Source: Erysipelotrichaceae bacterium (GTDB lineage: Bacteria > Bacillota_I > Bacilli_A > Erysipelotrichales > Erysipelotrichaceae). Taken from it: a stretch of 64,000 bases of DNA. This document shows, piece by piece, positions 1 to 8,507 of this stretch (positions are counted from its first letter, which is position 1; every line of letters starts with the position of its first letter). The stretch covers positions 1 to 64,000 of the forward strand of contig JAFRJA010000057.1 in the NCBI GenBank assembly GCA_017432545.1. The letters are read 5' to 3'. The position numbers were made by a program, and so were the translations under genes. The notes beneath the pieces were generated by a model, which did not search any database, was not told the DNA's origin, and saw nothing but the letters and a program-made list of their open reading frames with translations.

Positions 1-246
1 TCAATAAGTTGGCAAAGATATCCATTATATCTTCTTTTCATAATGGATTAAGTAGAAGAAAACCGCAGTCATCATCGTAAACGATGAAACTGCGGTTATA
101 AGTCCAATAAGTCACAGAATTAGGTTAGTGACATTACTTAACAGGGCTTTTTCTATAAACAGATATTTGAAAAAAACAGATAAAACAAAGGCTGATACAT
201 TGTTTTCGTAACAGCCTTTAAGACATAAAATATGTTTATTGTTTGA
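1..246. other. Intergenic stretch with two strong hairpins, no gene seen
   Basis: No coding frame is supported here. Positions 61-97 form a long near-perfect hairpin: a 9-bp outer stem (61-69 with 89-97) and a 6-bp inner stem (73-78 with 81-86). Read on the minus strand it is followed by a T/C-rich tract, so it may be a back-up terminator for the minus-strand gene at 247-1398 or for a gene outside the window. A second hairpin lies at 187-219 and is listed separately. Confidence 0.6.
187..219 (-). terminator. Intrinsic terminator of the FucO-like gene
   Basis: AAAGGCTG (187-194) pairs perfectly with CAGCCTTT (212-219). Read on the minus strand the stem runs into a T-rich tract (TTTGTTTTAT), about 30 bases past the stop codon of the minus-strand alcohol dehydrogenase. 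Confidence 0.75.
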
Positions 247-1398
247 TTACTTCATTAAAGACAGGAACATTTCCTTGATGTCTTCGACAGTTACCGGACG
301 TGGGTTACCAGGTGTGCAGGCATCCTTGAGGGCGTCAGCTGATAAGGCATCGACATCTTCCATCGGAACGACATCCTTTAAGGACATTTCGATACCGACA
401 TCTTCACCGAGCTTCTTGACAGCCGCAACAGCCGCAGCTCTGGCTTCTTCTAAAGGCAAAGTGTAGGCGCCTTCAACACCGAAGGCTGCTGCGATATCAC
501 GATATTTTTCACCGGTAACCGGAGCATTGTAAGCCATGACAGTCGGAAGTAAGGTCGCACAAGCCTTGCCATGCGGCATGTTGTAGTAGGCAGAAAGGGT
601 ATGAGCCATGGAGTGGTCAACACCGAGTCCGACATTGGAGAAGCCCATGCCGGCGATGTATTGTGCTAAAGCCATAGCTTCACGTCCTGCCGGTTCATTC
701 TTAACGGCACCACGCAGATTCTTGGCGATCATCTGGATAGCTTTGAGGTGGAACATGTCAGAGAGTTCCCAGGCACCACCGGTGATATAGCCTTCGATCG
801 CATGGGTCAGGGCATCCATACCGGTTGCGGCTGTTAAGCCCGCTGGCATGGAAGCCATCATTTCCGGATCAACGAAAGCTACGACCGGGATATCGTGGAC
901 GTCGACACAGACGAATTTACGTTTGTTTTCCGGATCGGTGATGACGTAGTTGATCGTAACTTCAGCAGCTGTACCAGCCGTAGTCGGAACGGCTAAGATC
1001 GGTGTACAAGGATTCTTGGTCGGGGCAACACCTTCAAGTGATCTGACATCAGCGAATTCCGGGTTGGTATTGATGATACCGATAGCTTTGGCAGTATCCA
1101 TTGAAGAACCGCCACCGATCGCGACGATGCAGTCAGCACCGGCTTCCGCAAAAGCCTTGACACCGGACTGAACGTTTTCGATCGTCGGGTTAGGCTGAAT
1201 ATTTGAATATAATACATAAGGAATGTCTGCTTCCTTAAGCAGATCAGTTACTCTGTCGGTAATGCCGAATTTGACCAGATCCGGGTCTGAAGCAACGAAT
1301 GCTTTTTTAAAGCCACGGGCTTTGATCTCATTGACGATCTCTTTGATCGCACCGGCTCCATGATAAGAAGTTTCATTCAAGATAAAACGATTTGCCAT
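247..1398 (-). CDS. fucO: Iron-dependent alcohol dehydrogenase, lactaldehyde reductase (FucO) type
   Basis: Group III iron-dependent alcohol dehydrogenase, most like lactaldehyde:1,2-propanediol oxidoreductase, which uses NADH to reduce L-lactaldehyde from fucose or rhamnose breakdown. The 383 residues match the family length. Visible are the nucleotide-binding GGGS motif (residues 95-98) and the metal ligands Asp195, His199, His266 and His276. The start ATG at 1398 follows an AGGAG-type site; TATACT (1434-1439) and TTGTGA (1457-1462), 17 bases apart, make a reasonable promoter. The neighbouring genes are not fucose or rhamnose genes, so the substrate could be another short aldehyde or alcohol. 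Family assignment is firm; substrate is inferred from resemblance to E. coli FucO. Confidence 0.88.
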   Translation of the reverse strand: MANRFILNETSYHGAGAIKEIVNEIKARGFKKAFVASDPDLVKFGITDRVTDLLKEADIPYVLYSNIQPNPTIENVQSGVKAFAEAGADCIVAIGGGSSMDTAKAIGIINTNPEFADVRSLEGVAPTKNPCTPILAVPTTAGTAAEVTINYVITDPENKRKFVCVDVHDIPVVAFVDPEMMASMPAGLTAATGMDALTHAIEGYITGGAWELSDMFHLKAIQMIAKNLRGAVKNEPAGREAMALAQYIAGMGFSNVGLGVDHSMAHTLSAYYNMPHGKACATLLPTVMAYNAPVTGEKYRDIAAAFGVEGAYTLPLEEARAAAVAAVKKLGEDVGIEMSLKDVVPMEDVDALSADALKDACTPGNPRPVTVEDIKEMFLSLMK

Positions 1399-1564
1399 AA
1401 TTATTTCTCCTTTGCTGTTTATCTTCTAATAACAGTATAATGAGTTGTTAAAAAAATCACAAATAATTTGCCTGATGAGCATATAAATAAAGAAATAAAA
1501 TAGTTTTGAGTATAATTATGTATTGAAAAAGAAATAAAAACTAAGACAAAGGGGGAAGGTAAAT

Positions 1565-3025
1565 ATGTCTTGTACAACGATATTAGCAGGAAAGAAAGCT
1601 ACATATGATGGTTCAACGATGATCGCGAGAAACGATGACGGACGCTATGATCCAAAGAAGCTGATCGTCGTTACACCTGACAGACAGGCCAGAAAATATA
1701 AGAGTAAGATCTCTCATCTCGAGATCGAATTGCCGGCTAATCCCATGAGTTATACTTCAACACCGAATGTTGATCTCAAGGACGGATTCTGGGCAGCTAA
1801 TGGTATAAATGAGGCTAATGTCGGTATGACAGCTACCGAGACCACGACGACCAATCCGCTGGTCTTAGGGGCCGATCCTTATGTGATCTATCAGGAAAGA
1901 AAAGGCAAAAACAAAGAAGTTCCGGGTGGTATCGGTGAAGAAGATCTGGTCTATCTCGTCTTACCATATATAAAAAGCGCCCGAGAAGGTGTACTGCGTT
2001 TAGGTTCTTTGTTGGAGAAATACGGTACTTATGAATCAAACGGTATTGCCTTCAATGATGAGAATGAAGTCTGGTGGTTAGAGACGATCGGCGGTCATCA
2101 TTGGATGGCTAAAAGAGTCAAGGATGATGAATATGTCATCATGCCTAATCAGTTCGGTATCGATAACTTTGATCTGAATGATGCCTATGGCGAAAAGAAG
2201 GATCATTTATGTTGCAAAGATCTGAAGAGATTCATCAAGGATAATCATCTTGATCTGAACAAAGGCAAGACTTTCAATCCTAGATATGTCTTTGGTTCTC
2301 ATTCCGATGGCGATCATGTCTACAACACGCCGCGTGCCTGGTTCATGGGCCGTTACTTCAATCCTAATACCTATAAGTGGGAAGGAGAGAATGCCGACTT
2401 TACACCGGAGAGCGATAATATCCCATGGTCAATGGTTCCGGAGAAAAAGATCACGGTCGAGGATATCAAATACATCCTGTCTTCTCATTACCAGGGAACT
2501 AAATACAACCCTTATCAGAAGGCTGATTGTCCGGAGAAACACATCTATCGTCCGATCGCGGTAAGCAAGACCAATGTCATGGCGATCTTACAGATCAGAG
2601 GCTATATGCCTAAACAGTTAAAGGGCGTGGAATGGATCTGTTTCGGTGCCAATCCGTTCAATACGGTCGTACCGCTTTATACCTATACCGATAGGATGCC
2701 TAAGTATGTATCTGATACCACGAAAGAAATCTCGACGGATAACTTCTACTGGAGTTCAAGACTGATCGGGGCTTTGGCTGATCCGCATTTCTACAGCTGT
2801 GCTCAGCTGATCGAACGCTACCAGTTAAAGGTCGCTTCTAAGGGTCATAAACTGATCAATGATTATGATCAGAAGATGATCAAGAATAAGAAGTACGATC
2901 TGATAAAGGAAGCCAACGAAGAGATATGTGCCATGGCTAAGAAAGAAACACTCGATGTCTTGGACAAGGTGCTGCTTGATGCGAGTATCCATATGAAATG
3001 TACCTTTGCGCGTACTGATAATTAA
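1565..3025 (+). CDS. pepD: C69-family dipeptidase
   Basis: Peptidase family C69 (dipeptidase A type), an N-terminal nucleophile hydrolase that splits a broad range of dipeptides. The protein opens MSCTTI; Cys3 corresponds to the catalytic nucleophile seen near the start of lactobacillar PepD proteins. Length (486 residues) is typical of the family. There is no signal peptide, so it is probably cytoplasmic. The ATG at 1565 follows a GGGGGAAGG site. A -10 box TATAAT lies at 1511-1516. The next gene starts 2 bases after this stop, so the two are probably co-transcribed. Several peptide-degrading genes in the window (M29, Pcp, M14-type) suggest an amino-acid-using lifestyle. Confidence 0.9.
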   Translation: MSCTTILAGKKATYDGSTMIARNDDGRYDPKKLIVVTPDRQARKYKSKISHLEIELPANPMSYTSTPNVDLKDGFWAANGINEANVGMTATETTTTNPLVLGADPYVIYQERKGKNKEVPGGIGEEDLVYLVLPYIKSAREGVLRLGSLLEKYGTYESNGIAFNDENEVWWLETIGGHHWMAKRVKDDEYVIMPNQFGIDNFDLNDAYGEKKDHLCCKDLKRFIKDNHLDLNKGKTFNPRYVFGSHSDGDHVYNTPRAWFMGRYFNPNTYKWEGENADFTPESDNIPWSMVPEKKITVEDIKYILSSHYQGTKYNPYQKADCPEKHIYRPIAVSKTNVMAILQIRGYMPKQLKGVEWICFGANPFNTVVPLYTYTDRMPKYVSDTTKEISTDNFYWSSRLIGALADPHFYSCAQLIERYQLKVASKGHKLINDYDQKMIKNKKYDLIKEANEEICAMAKKETLDVLDKVLLDASIHMKCTFARTDN

Positions 3026-3027
3026 AA

Positions 3028-3744
3028 ATGAATAAAAGAACAGTTATTATATTTATCTTATTGATCCTGTTATGTGGCTGCGCCAAAAAGACCAGCAGTG
3101 GTGGTTGCGATCTTTTTGAAGACTGTACGGATATAGTCGAAACAAGCGGGACTGATTTCAAAAGCAGACACGAAGAACTGAACGGTTTAGCAAATAAGTC
3201 AGGAAAAGTACATCGCAGTATTGTGATTCCTGATGATCATCCTTTTGTCCAGGTCGAAGCAGAAGAAGTACTGGAGAAGATAAAGAATAAAGAGACTTTC
3301 TATGTCTATGTCGGAGATGAAGCATGTCCATGGTGTCGTTCCAATATCGAGATGGCGATCAAGGTGGCTAAGGATGCCGGAATAAACAGGATATACTATA
3401 TCGAGATCTGGGATGATGAAGGAAACGAGATACTCAGGGATCAGTACAAGCTTGAAGACGGTAAGATCGTCAAGACAATGGAAGGAACCGATACTTATAA
3501 AGAATTCTTAAAGTACTGGGAAAGTTTTTTGGAAGATTATACTCTGAAAGATGATGATGGGAATGAAATTGAAGTCGGTGAAAAGAGGATCTATGCGCCG
3601 AATTATTTCTATATCGAAAACGGCGAACTGGAAAGGTTTACTGATGGTTCATCTGAGCTTCAGGAAGGTTCAAGAGATGAACTTACTGAAGAGATCCTGA
3701 AGGATCAGGAAATGTTGTTCAGATCATTATTTGGAGCGAAGTAA
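3028..3744 (+). CDS. Lipoprotein with thioredoxin-like CPWC motif
   Basis: 238 residues. A short hydrophobic signal ends in a lipobox at about residues 15-18 (LCGC), so Cys18 should be lipidated and the protein anchored outside the membrane. A CPWC motif near residue 100, after a short beta strand, is the redox-active CxxC of thioredoxin-fold proteins; the arrangement resembles bacteriocin-transport accessory (PedC/BrcD-like) thiol-disulfide proteins. Extra cysteines lie at about residues 27 and 33. The ATG at 3028 is only 2 bases after the upstream stop and has no Shine-Dalgarno, so translation is probably coupled. Role as extracytoplasmic thiol-disulfide oxidoreductase is inferred from the motif. 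Confidence 0.75.
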   Translation: MNKRTVIIFILLILLCGCAKKTSSGGCDLFEDCTDIVETSGTDFKSRHEELNGLANKSGKVHRSIVIPDDHPFVQVEAEEVLEKIKNKETFYVYVGDEACPWCRSNIEMAIKVAKDAGINRIYYIEIWDDEGNEILRDQYKLEDGKIVKTMEGTDTYKEFLKYWESFLEDYTLKDDDGNEIEVGEKRIYAPNYFYIENGELERFTDGSSELQEGSRDELTEEILKDQEMLFRSLFGAK

Positions 3745-3745
3745 T

Positions 3746-4147
3746 ATGAAAAAAATAATCGTAATTGACGGCCAGGGTGGTAATATCGGCAAGCAGCTGG
3801 TGAAAAGGATCAGAGAAGAACTGCCGGATGCCTATATCAGAGCGGTCGGTACCAATTCAACAGCTACCGGAAATATGTTGAAAGCGGGAGCCGATGAGGC
3901 AGCGACCGGTGAGAATGCGGTGGTCGTTGCGGCTAAGCAAGCCGATATCATAACCGGGCCGATCGGTATCATTGTTCCCGATGCCTTGCTTGGAGAAGTG
4001 ACGGTTACTATGGCAAAAGCCGTAAGTGATTCAAAGGCAGTTAAGGTCCTGATCCCTATGAACAAGTGTGACATCATGATCGCCGGAGTCCAGGATAAAA
4101 GTATCAGTGAGCTTATTGAGGCAGCTGTAAAGCAGATAGTGTTATAA
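3746..4147 (+). CDS. DUF3842 family protein
   Basis: 133 residues. The N-terminus is a Rossmann-like strand-glycine-loop (IVIDGQGGNIGKQ), and the rest matches the short DUF3842 proteins of Clostridia and Erysipelotrichia, whose function is unknown. The ATG at 3746 is preferred over TTG at 3731 because GGAG (3733-3736) sits at the right distance and the stop of the lipoprotein gene is at 3742-3744. Placed just before an ECF transporter S component, but separated from it by a regulated leader. Confidence 0.75.
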   Translation: MKKIIVIDGQGGNIGKQLVKRIREELPDAYIRAVGTNSTATGNMLKAGADEAATGENAVVVAAKQADIITGPIGIIVPDALLGEVTVTMAKAVSDSKAVKVLIPMNKCDIMIAGVQDKSISELIEAAVKQIVL

Positions 4148-4154
4148 TTAAAAC

Positions 4155-4264
4155 ATCTTTTACAGGAAGTAAAAGATAAACGCCGAAGCGTAATCTTAAC
4201 CAAAACGAATCGATATCATGAAGGTATCATGTTTTCCCGCAGGAAAAGGATACCTTTTATTTTT
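4155..4264 (+). promoter_or_regulatory. Terminator-controlled structured leader of the ECF transporter gene; ligand unknown
   Basis: Several mutually exclusive hairpins can be drawn. Stem A: ATCTTTTAC (4155-4163) with GTAAAAGAT (4169-4177), loop AGGAA. Stem B: AAGAT..ACGC with GCGT..ATCTT (about 4173-4196, tetraloop CGAA), which shares bases with stem A. Stem C: GATATC (4212-4217) with GGTATC (4223-4228). Terminator: AAGGTATC (4221-4228) with GATACCTT (4249-4256), inner stem TTTTCC/GGAAAA (4232-4247), followed by TTTATTTTT. Stem C uses the 5' arm of the terminator, the classic antiterminator arrangement. I cannot match the sequence to a riboswitch class I know, and it lacks a T-box motif. Confidence 0.7.
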
Positions 4265-4275
4265 GGAGGAGAAAT

Positions 4276-4791
4276 ATGAACAGAACAAGACAACTGGTAT
4301 TAACTGCGATGTTTATTGCGATCGGCGTCATCCTGCCGCAGGCTTTCCATGCGATCCCGAATGCGGGCAGCATCTTTCTGCCTATGCATATCCCGGTACT
4401 GGTAGCGGGTTTTGTAGTCGGACCATTGTTCGGAGCTTTATGCGGAATCCTTACCCCGATCCTTTCCCATCTTATCTTCGGTATGCCTCCGGCACCGATG
4501 TTAGGACAGATGATCTGTGAACTGGCAACCTATGGCTTAGTCGCCGGACTCTTATTCAGATATCTGAAAATTGAAAATCAGCTTCTGAAGGTCTATGCAA
4601 CACTGATCGGAGCTATGCTGGCAGGAAGACTGGTATACGGTGTACTGAACGCTTTGATCTTCAAGGCAGGTTCCTATTCACTTAATGCCTGGCTTTCAGC
4701 AGCGTTTGTGACGGCGATCCCCGGCATCATCATCCAACTGATCCTGATACCTTTACTGATATCAAGACTTCAGAAAGCAAAACTAATCTGA
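4276..4791 (+). CDS. ECF transporter substrate-binding (S) component, substrate unknown
   Basis: 171-residue, strongly hydrophobic protein with about five to six membrane segments and the N-terminal basic/hydrophobic start (NRTRQLVLTAMF) typical of energy-coupling-factor S components. Such proteins capture a vitamin or trace nutrient and share the EcfA-EcfA'-EcfT module encoded elsewhere. The stretch FLPMHIPVLVAGF belongs to a Firmicutes subgroup for which I cannot name the substrate. Start ATG at 4276 with GGAGGAG. Expression is probably controlled by the attenuator leader directly upstream, which suggests repression by its vitamin or a derivative. Confidence 0.82.
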   Translation: MNRTRQLVLTAMFIAIGVILPQAFHAIPNAGSIFLPMHIPVLVAGFVVGPLFGALCGILTPILSHLIFGMPPAPMLGQMICELATYGLVAGLLFRYLKIENQLLKVYATLIGAMLAGRLVYGVLNALIFKAGSYSLNAWLSAAFVTAIPGIIIQLILIPLLISRLQKAKLI

Positions 4792-4796
4792 CAGAA

Positions 4797-4818
4797 ACGG
4801 GAGGCATGAAGCCCCCGT
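4797..4818. terminator. Hairpin after the ECF gene
   Basis: ACGGG-GGC pairs with GCC-CCCGT across a short ATGAA loop, just after the stop codon of the ECF S component. There is no T tract, so termination ability is uncertain. Confidence 0.4.
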
Positions 4819-4941
4819 AATCATATTAAAGATATTACTATTTGTGTTTCGTCCTGATTTTAGTAAGTACTTTTAAAGTTTGTTGTTTCTGCAATTATAA
4901 TAAAGTTCAAATAAACAAAAAGAAGAAACAAGAGGATAACG

Positions 4942-5886
4942 ATGATAACGATCAACGAAATAAAAGCTGACAGAGGAGAAAAGATACAGTTCGAACTGAA
5001 ACCTTGTGAAACTTATTCTATGCCCGCTACTCTGATAAGGGGCAGTAAACCAGGAAAGAACGTTCTGGTCTGTGCCGGTACGCACAGCAGTGAATATCCC
5101 GGTATCCCCGCACTGATCAGGGTTGCCGAAAAACTGGATCCCATGAAGATACATGGAGACCTTCTTTTTATCCATTGTGTAAACACCTCTGGTTTCAAGG
5201 CACGTAACGATTCGATCGTTCCGGAAGATGAAGGGAACCTCAATAGAGATCTTCCCGGAAATGTTAACGGGACTTTGACCCAACAGATAGCTGCTTACTT
5301 CGCTGAAACGATCCTGCCGCAGATGGATTTCTGTATCGATCTGCACAGCGGTTCCCTGCATGAAGATCTGACTCCGTGTATCTTTTTTCCGAAAGAGGAA
5401 AAGATTAGCGATGAGGTTCTTTCAGCAGCAAAAAGTACTGACATACCTTATCTTATCGCTTCAGAAAATAACGGCGGGATCATCGGTTATGCCGGTAATA
5501 TTTTGTATATCCCTGCTCTGTTGCTGGAAAGAGGAGGTAAAGGTGAATGCAGACCTGAATGGGTAAGAGAATATGAAAAAGATATCTATCGTCTGTTTAC
5601 ACACCTGGGTGATTTTGGCAAACAGAATGAAACCGAAAAACATAAGCACACTGTTTTTGAAGAAGCCATCTATCTTGAAGCCGATTGTGAAGGCCTCTGG
5701 TATCCGAATGTCCATCCCGATATGACCGTCAAAAGTGGCGATCTTCTTGGCCATATCGAAGACATGTATGGTCATAACTTAAGAGAATACAAAGCTGAAA
5801 AAGACGGTATCGTAATGTATCATACGATAAGCCTTGCGATAAACAGGAACGATCCTCTTGTCGCATACGTGATTAAAAAAGAATAA
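4942..5886 (+). CDS. M14-like succinylglutamate desuccinylase/aspartoacylase family protein
   Basis: 314 residues of the zinc-dependent AstE/AspA family, which deacylates N-acyl amino acids. The zinc site is visible as GTHSSEYPG near residue 50 (His and Glu of the HxxE motif) and the third ligand in DLHSG near residue 135; a NRxxPG-type segment (LNRDLPG) lies between. A biotinyl-like beta domain at the C-terminus (about residues 230-310) is common in the family. Start ATG at 4942 follows AGAGGA. It stands alone, with no arginine-succinyl pathway beside it, so the substrate is unknown. Confidence 0.82.
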   Translation: MITINEIKADRGEKIQFELKPCETYSMPATLIRGSKPGKNVLVCAGTHSSEYPGIPALIRVAEKLDPMKIHGDLLFIHCVNTSGFKARNDSIVPEDEGNLNRDLPGNVNGTLTQQIAAYFAETILPQMDFCIDLHSGSLHEDLTPCIFFPKEEKISDEVLSAAKSTDIPYLIASENNGGIIGYAGNILYIPALLLERGGKGECRPEWVREYEKDIYRLFTHLGDFGKQNETEKHKHTVFEEAIYLEADCEGLWYPNVHPDMTVKSGDLLGHIEDMYGHNLREYKAEKDGIVMYHTISLAINRNDPLVAYVIKKE

Positions 5887-6031
5887 CGCAATAACTATTC
5901 AACAATAAAATAACAACAGAAAATCATCATGTAACGATGAGTATCGATACTGAAGTCACAGACGCTGGTCAACCTGCATCTGTTGACTATATGGTTAATG
6001 AAAACAGATAAAGCTAAACCGTGAATGTAAA

Positions 6032-6061
6032 AATATGAGCCATTGAATTGGCTCATTTTTT
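6032..6061. terminator. Bidirectional terminator between convergent genes
   Basis: ATGAGCCA pairs with TGGCTCAT across a 6-base loop and is followed by six T bases on the plus strand; on the minus strand it is followed by ATTTTTAC. It overlaps the last codons and stop of the minus-strand GH3 gene, whose Lys-Lys-stop end is encoded by the T run. Confidence 0.75.
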
Positions 6062-8458
6062 AAGATTGTCTATAACTTTCAACAAGTGACTCGCATTGAT
6101 CATCAGCTGTTCCCGCGTAACTGTATTGTTTTTCAGACCGCGCATGATCTGTTTATAATCTCTTTTACTTCCCGGCATGAACAGGCTGTTTCCTGCAGCT
6201 GCGACTTTGCCAGCGTTTGGTGGAGCGTATTTCGGGCTGGCATTGAGCAATAATCCCCCGGTTATCCAGTCGGTCATCAGTAAACCTTTAAAGTCAAATT
6301 CATCTCTGAGGATGTTTTCGGATAAAACTCTGCTTTCAGAAGTATGAGTTCCATTTAGCAGATTATAGGAAGACATGACGGCTGCAGGGTCTGCTTCTTT
6401 TATGCATAAACCGAAAGCTTTGAGATAGATCTCTCTTAATGCTCTTTCCGAAACGATCGAGTTGGAAGCGTAACGATTTCTTTCCTGATTGTTGGCCGCA
6501 AAGTGTTTGATCGTTACACCGCGTCCTTCGTGCTTCTGCACACCTTTGGTGATAGCGCTTGCCATATGGGCAGTCAATATTGGATCTTCAGAGAAGTATT
6601 CAAAGTTACGTCCGCACAGTACATTACGATGAATGTTCATAGCCGGTGCCAGCCACAGGTCAACACCATAAGCTTCCATTTCTTCACCGACGATATAACC
6701 GCAAATATACGCAAACTCATCATTGAAACTTTGGGCGATCGCAGTCTCGATCGGTAAAGCTGTTGCGAACTGTTCTTTGATCTCGATGTTTTTAGGCTGT
6801 TTGTCCTGATGTTTCAAAAACCACTTGATGATCTTAGGTAAAACTTCAAGAATGGTCTCAGGAATATTCGAGCCAAGAGAATGTATTCCTTTTGAATCTT
6901 CATAAAAATAACGTGAGAGTCTGAGTCCTGCCGGCCCATCAGCCATGATCAGTTTTTGTACTTCTTTTATTTCACCATAAGATTCACCGGCCGCTCCGGC
7001 AACAGTGGTTGAAGCTGATCCGATGACATTGGCCATAAAACCTTTATAAGCTCCGATATTGAGTAAAGCCAGTTGTGAATCGCTGAGATGTTTAAGACGT
7101 TCATCGAAATGTTCATTCTGTTCGTAGGTTATGATCTCAGTTTTTTCTTTGGACAGATCAAGGTCGATCTCTGTGAGATCTTTCTTATCATATTCAAGTG
7201 AACGGTGATTCTGATAATCTGAAAAATCAGTTTCGGGGAAAAGATTCTTCACTTTTCTGACGGTGAAATTCTTTTTGAGATTAAGAATCGCGATCGGTAG
7301 TGTATCAGAAGCGTTCTTACCAAGCAGTAAAACATACTTTCCTTTTTCCAGAATATAAGAAGCTTTATCTCCGTCATAGGAAGAGAAATCTTTCAGATCG
7401 AAAGAAAGCTCCAGAGTCTGTGATCTGTTTGGTTCAAGAATTTTGGTCTTCTTATAGGCGACCAGGCTTTTGACTTCCTTGTCCAGTTTATGAACAGGAC
7501 ATGAAAGATAAAGCTGTATCGTTTCTTTTCCAGGATATTTACCAATGTTCTTGACAGTTATCTTGACGCTGACCTTCGATCCTTCGGTTTTGATATCTTT
7601 AAACGATGATCTGAACTCGGTATAAGAAAGGCCATAGCCAAAAGGATATAATGGTTTTTTGTCTATCGAATCAAAGTAGCGGTATCCGACATAGATGCCT
7701 TCTCTATAACGGGTATCATCCCAATTACCGAAGTCATCAGTGAAACCGTAATCTTCATAAGCTGACCAGGTCGTCGTGAGTCTTCCTGAAGGGTTTGTTT
7801 TCCCTAAGAAGATATCACTTAAGACATGTCCGGTTTCAACACCAAGCTGTGAAAGTACCAGGATATTGGAGACATCTTTGACCGGAGTCAGATCAAGCGG
7901 TCCCCCGGCATTTATTACCAGCATGAATTTCTCATAATTCTTATTGAGTTTGAGGATATCTCTGATCTCGGAATCAGTAAGTTTGAAATCGCCTTTGATG
8001 TTGTTGCGGTCATTGCCTTCACCGGATATTCGTGAGACGACATAGATCGCTGCCTCAGCCGTATAATCCAATGCGAGATCATATTCCGGCTGTTTCATCA
8101 CGGCGCCCATGGCTGCGACCAGGACATTTGTCTTTTCTTCTTTGGCTTTGGCCTTGAGGAATTTGGTGAATTCAGCTTTAGCCTGTTCGAGTGCCTTTTC
8201 AAAATCTTCGTGCCATGATTTGTGGACAAGCGTAAAACCGGCTTCTTCCAGGCCTTGTTCGATATTGACGAAATATCTTGAGTTTACTTCTCCTGATCCG
8301 GTCCCGCCTTTGATCGTATGTCTGACGCCATGACCATAAGCAGCAATAAAACATGGTGAATCCAAAGGAAAAGAACCGTCTTTTTTAAGTAGGACGCAGC
8401 ATTCCCCCAGATATGGTCTTAACATCTCAATATGTTTTTTCTCCAGTGAGTCATTCAT
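6053..8458 (-). CDS. Glycoside hydrolase family 3 beta-glucosidase with permuted domain order
   Basis: About 801 residues from ATG 8458. The GH3 C-terminal (alpha/beta sandwich) domain comes first (roughly residues 15-245), then a fibronectin-III-like domain (about 310-390), then the GH3 N-terminal TIM-barrel domain (about 470-790). The barrel carries KHFAANNQE and the nucleophile region LLMTDW, where Asp is the expected catalytic residue. This reversed order is known from some rumen Butyrivibrio and Ruminococcus beta-glucosidases. No signal peptide, so cytoplasmic. I reject the upstream TTG at 8506 because the extra 16 codons would come from the Hsp20 terminator. Probably acts on beta-glucosides or cello-oligosaccharides. 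Confidence 0.85.
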   Translation of the reverse strand: MNDSLEKKHIEMLRPYLGECCVLLKKDGSFPLDSPCFIAAYGHGVRHTIKGGTGSGEVNSRYFVNIEQGLEEAGFTLVHKSWHEDFEKALEQAKAEFTKFLKAKAKEEKTNVLVAAMGAVMKQPEYDLALDYTAEAAIYVVSRISGEGNDRNNIKGDFKLTDSEIRDILKLNKNYEKFMLVINAGGPLDLTPVKDVSNILVLSQLGVETGHVLSDIFLGKTNPSGRLTTTWSAYEDYGFTDDFGNWDDTRYREGIYVGYRYFDSIDKKPLYPFGYGLSYTEFRSSFKDIKTEGSKVSVKITVKNIGKYPGKETIQLYLSCPVHKLDKEVKSLVAYKKTKILEPNRSQTLELSFDLKDFSSYDGDKASYILEKGKYVLLLGKNASDTLPIAILNLKKNFTVRKVKNLFPETDFSDYQNHRSLEYDKKDLTEIDLDLSKEKTEIITYEQNEHFDERLKHLSDSQLALLNIGAYKGFMANVIGSASTTVAGAAGESYGEIKEVQKLIMADGPAGLRLSRYFYEDSKGIHSLGSNIPETILEVLPKIIKWFLKHQDKQPKNIEIKEQFATALPIETAIAQSFNDEFAYICGYIVGEEMEAYGVDLWLAPAMNIHRNVLCGRNFEYFSEDPILTAHMASAITKGVQKHEGRGVTIKHFAANNQERNRYASNSIVSERALREIYLKAFGLCIKEADPAAVMSSYNLLNGTHTSESRVLSENILRDEFDFKGLLMTDWITGGLLLNASPKYAPPNAGKVAAAGNSLFMPGSKRDYKQIMRGLKNNTVTREQLMINASHLLKVIDNLKK

Positions 8459-8470
8459 AGTCTCTATTAA

Positions 8471-8491
8471 TTTTAATAAAAAAAGCTCCCG
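8471..8491 (-). terminator. Terminator of the Hsp20 gene
   Basis: On the minus strand GCTCC-TTCG-GGAGC is followed by seven T bases, 17-37 bases past the Hsp20 stop. It ends just before the start of the GH3 gene and sets the real start of that gene downstream of it. Confidence 0.8.
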
Positions 8492-8507
8492 AAGGAGCGA
8501 GGACAAG

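Noticed and set aside
3832-4203. Minus-strand open frame opposite the DUF3842 gene
   Set aside because: It lies opposite a well-supported gene, has no ribosome site and reads as low-complexity hydrophobic sequence produced by antisense codons.
4150-4275. Tetrahydrofolate (THF) riboswitch
   Set aside because: CGAAGCG is shared with THF riboswitches, but the outer GGAG/CCGCTC helix and the rest of the core are missing. Kept as an unassigned leader.
4873-5361. Minus-strand 162-residue frame
   Set aside because: Entirely antisense to the M14-like gene and to its upstream region; no start signal and no recognisable protein features.
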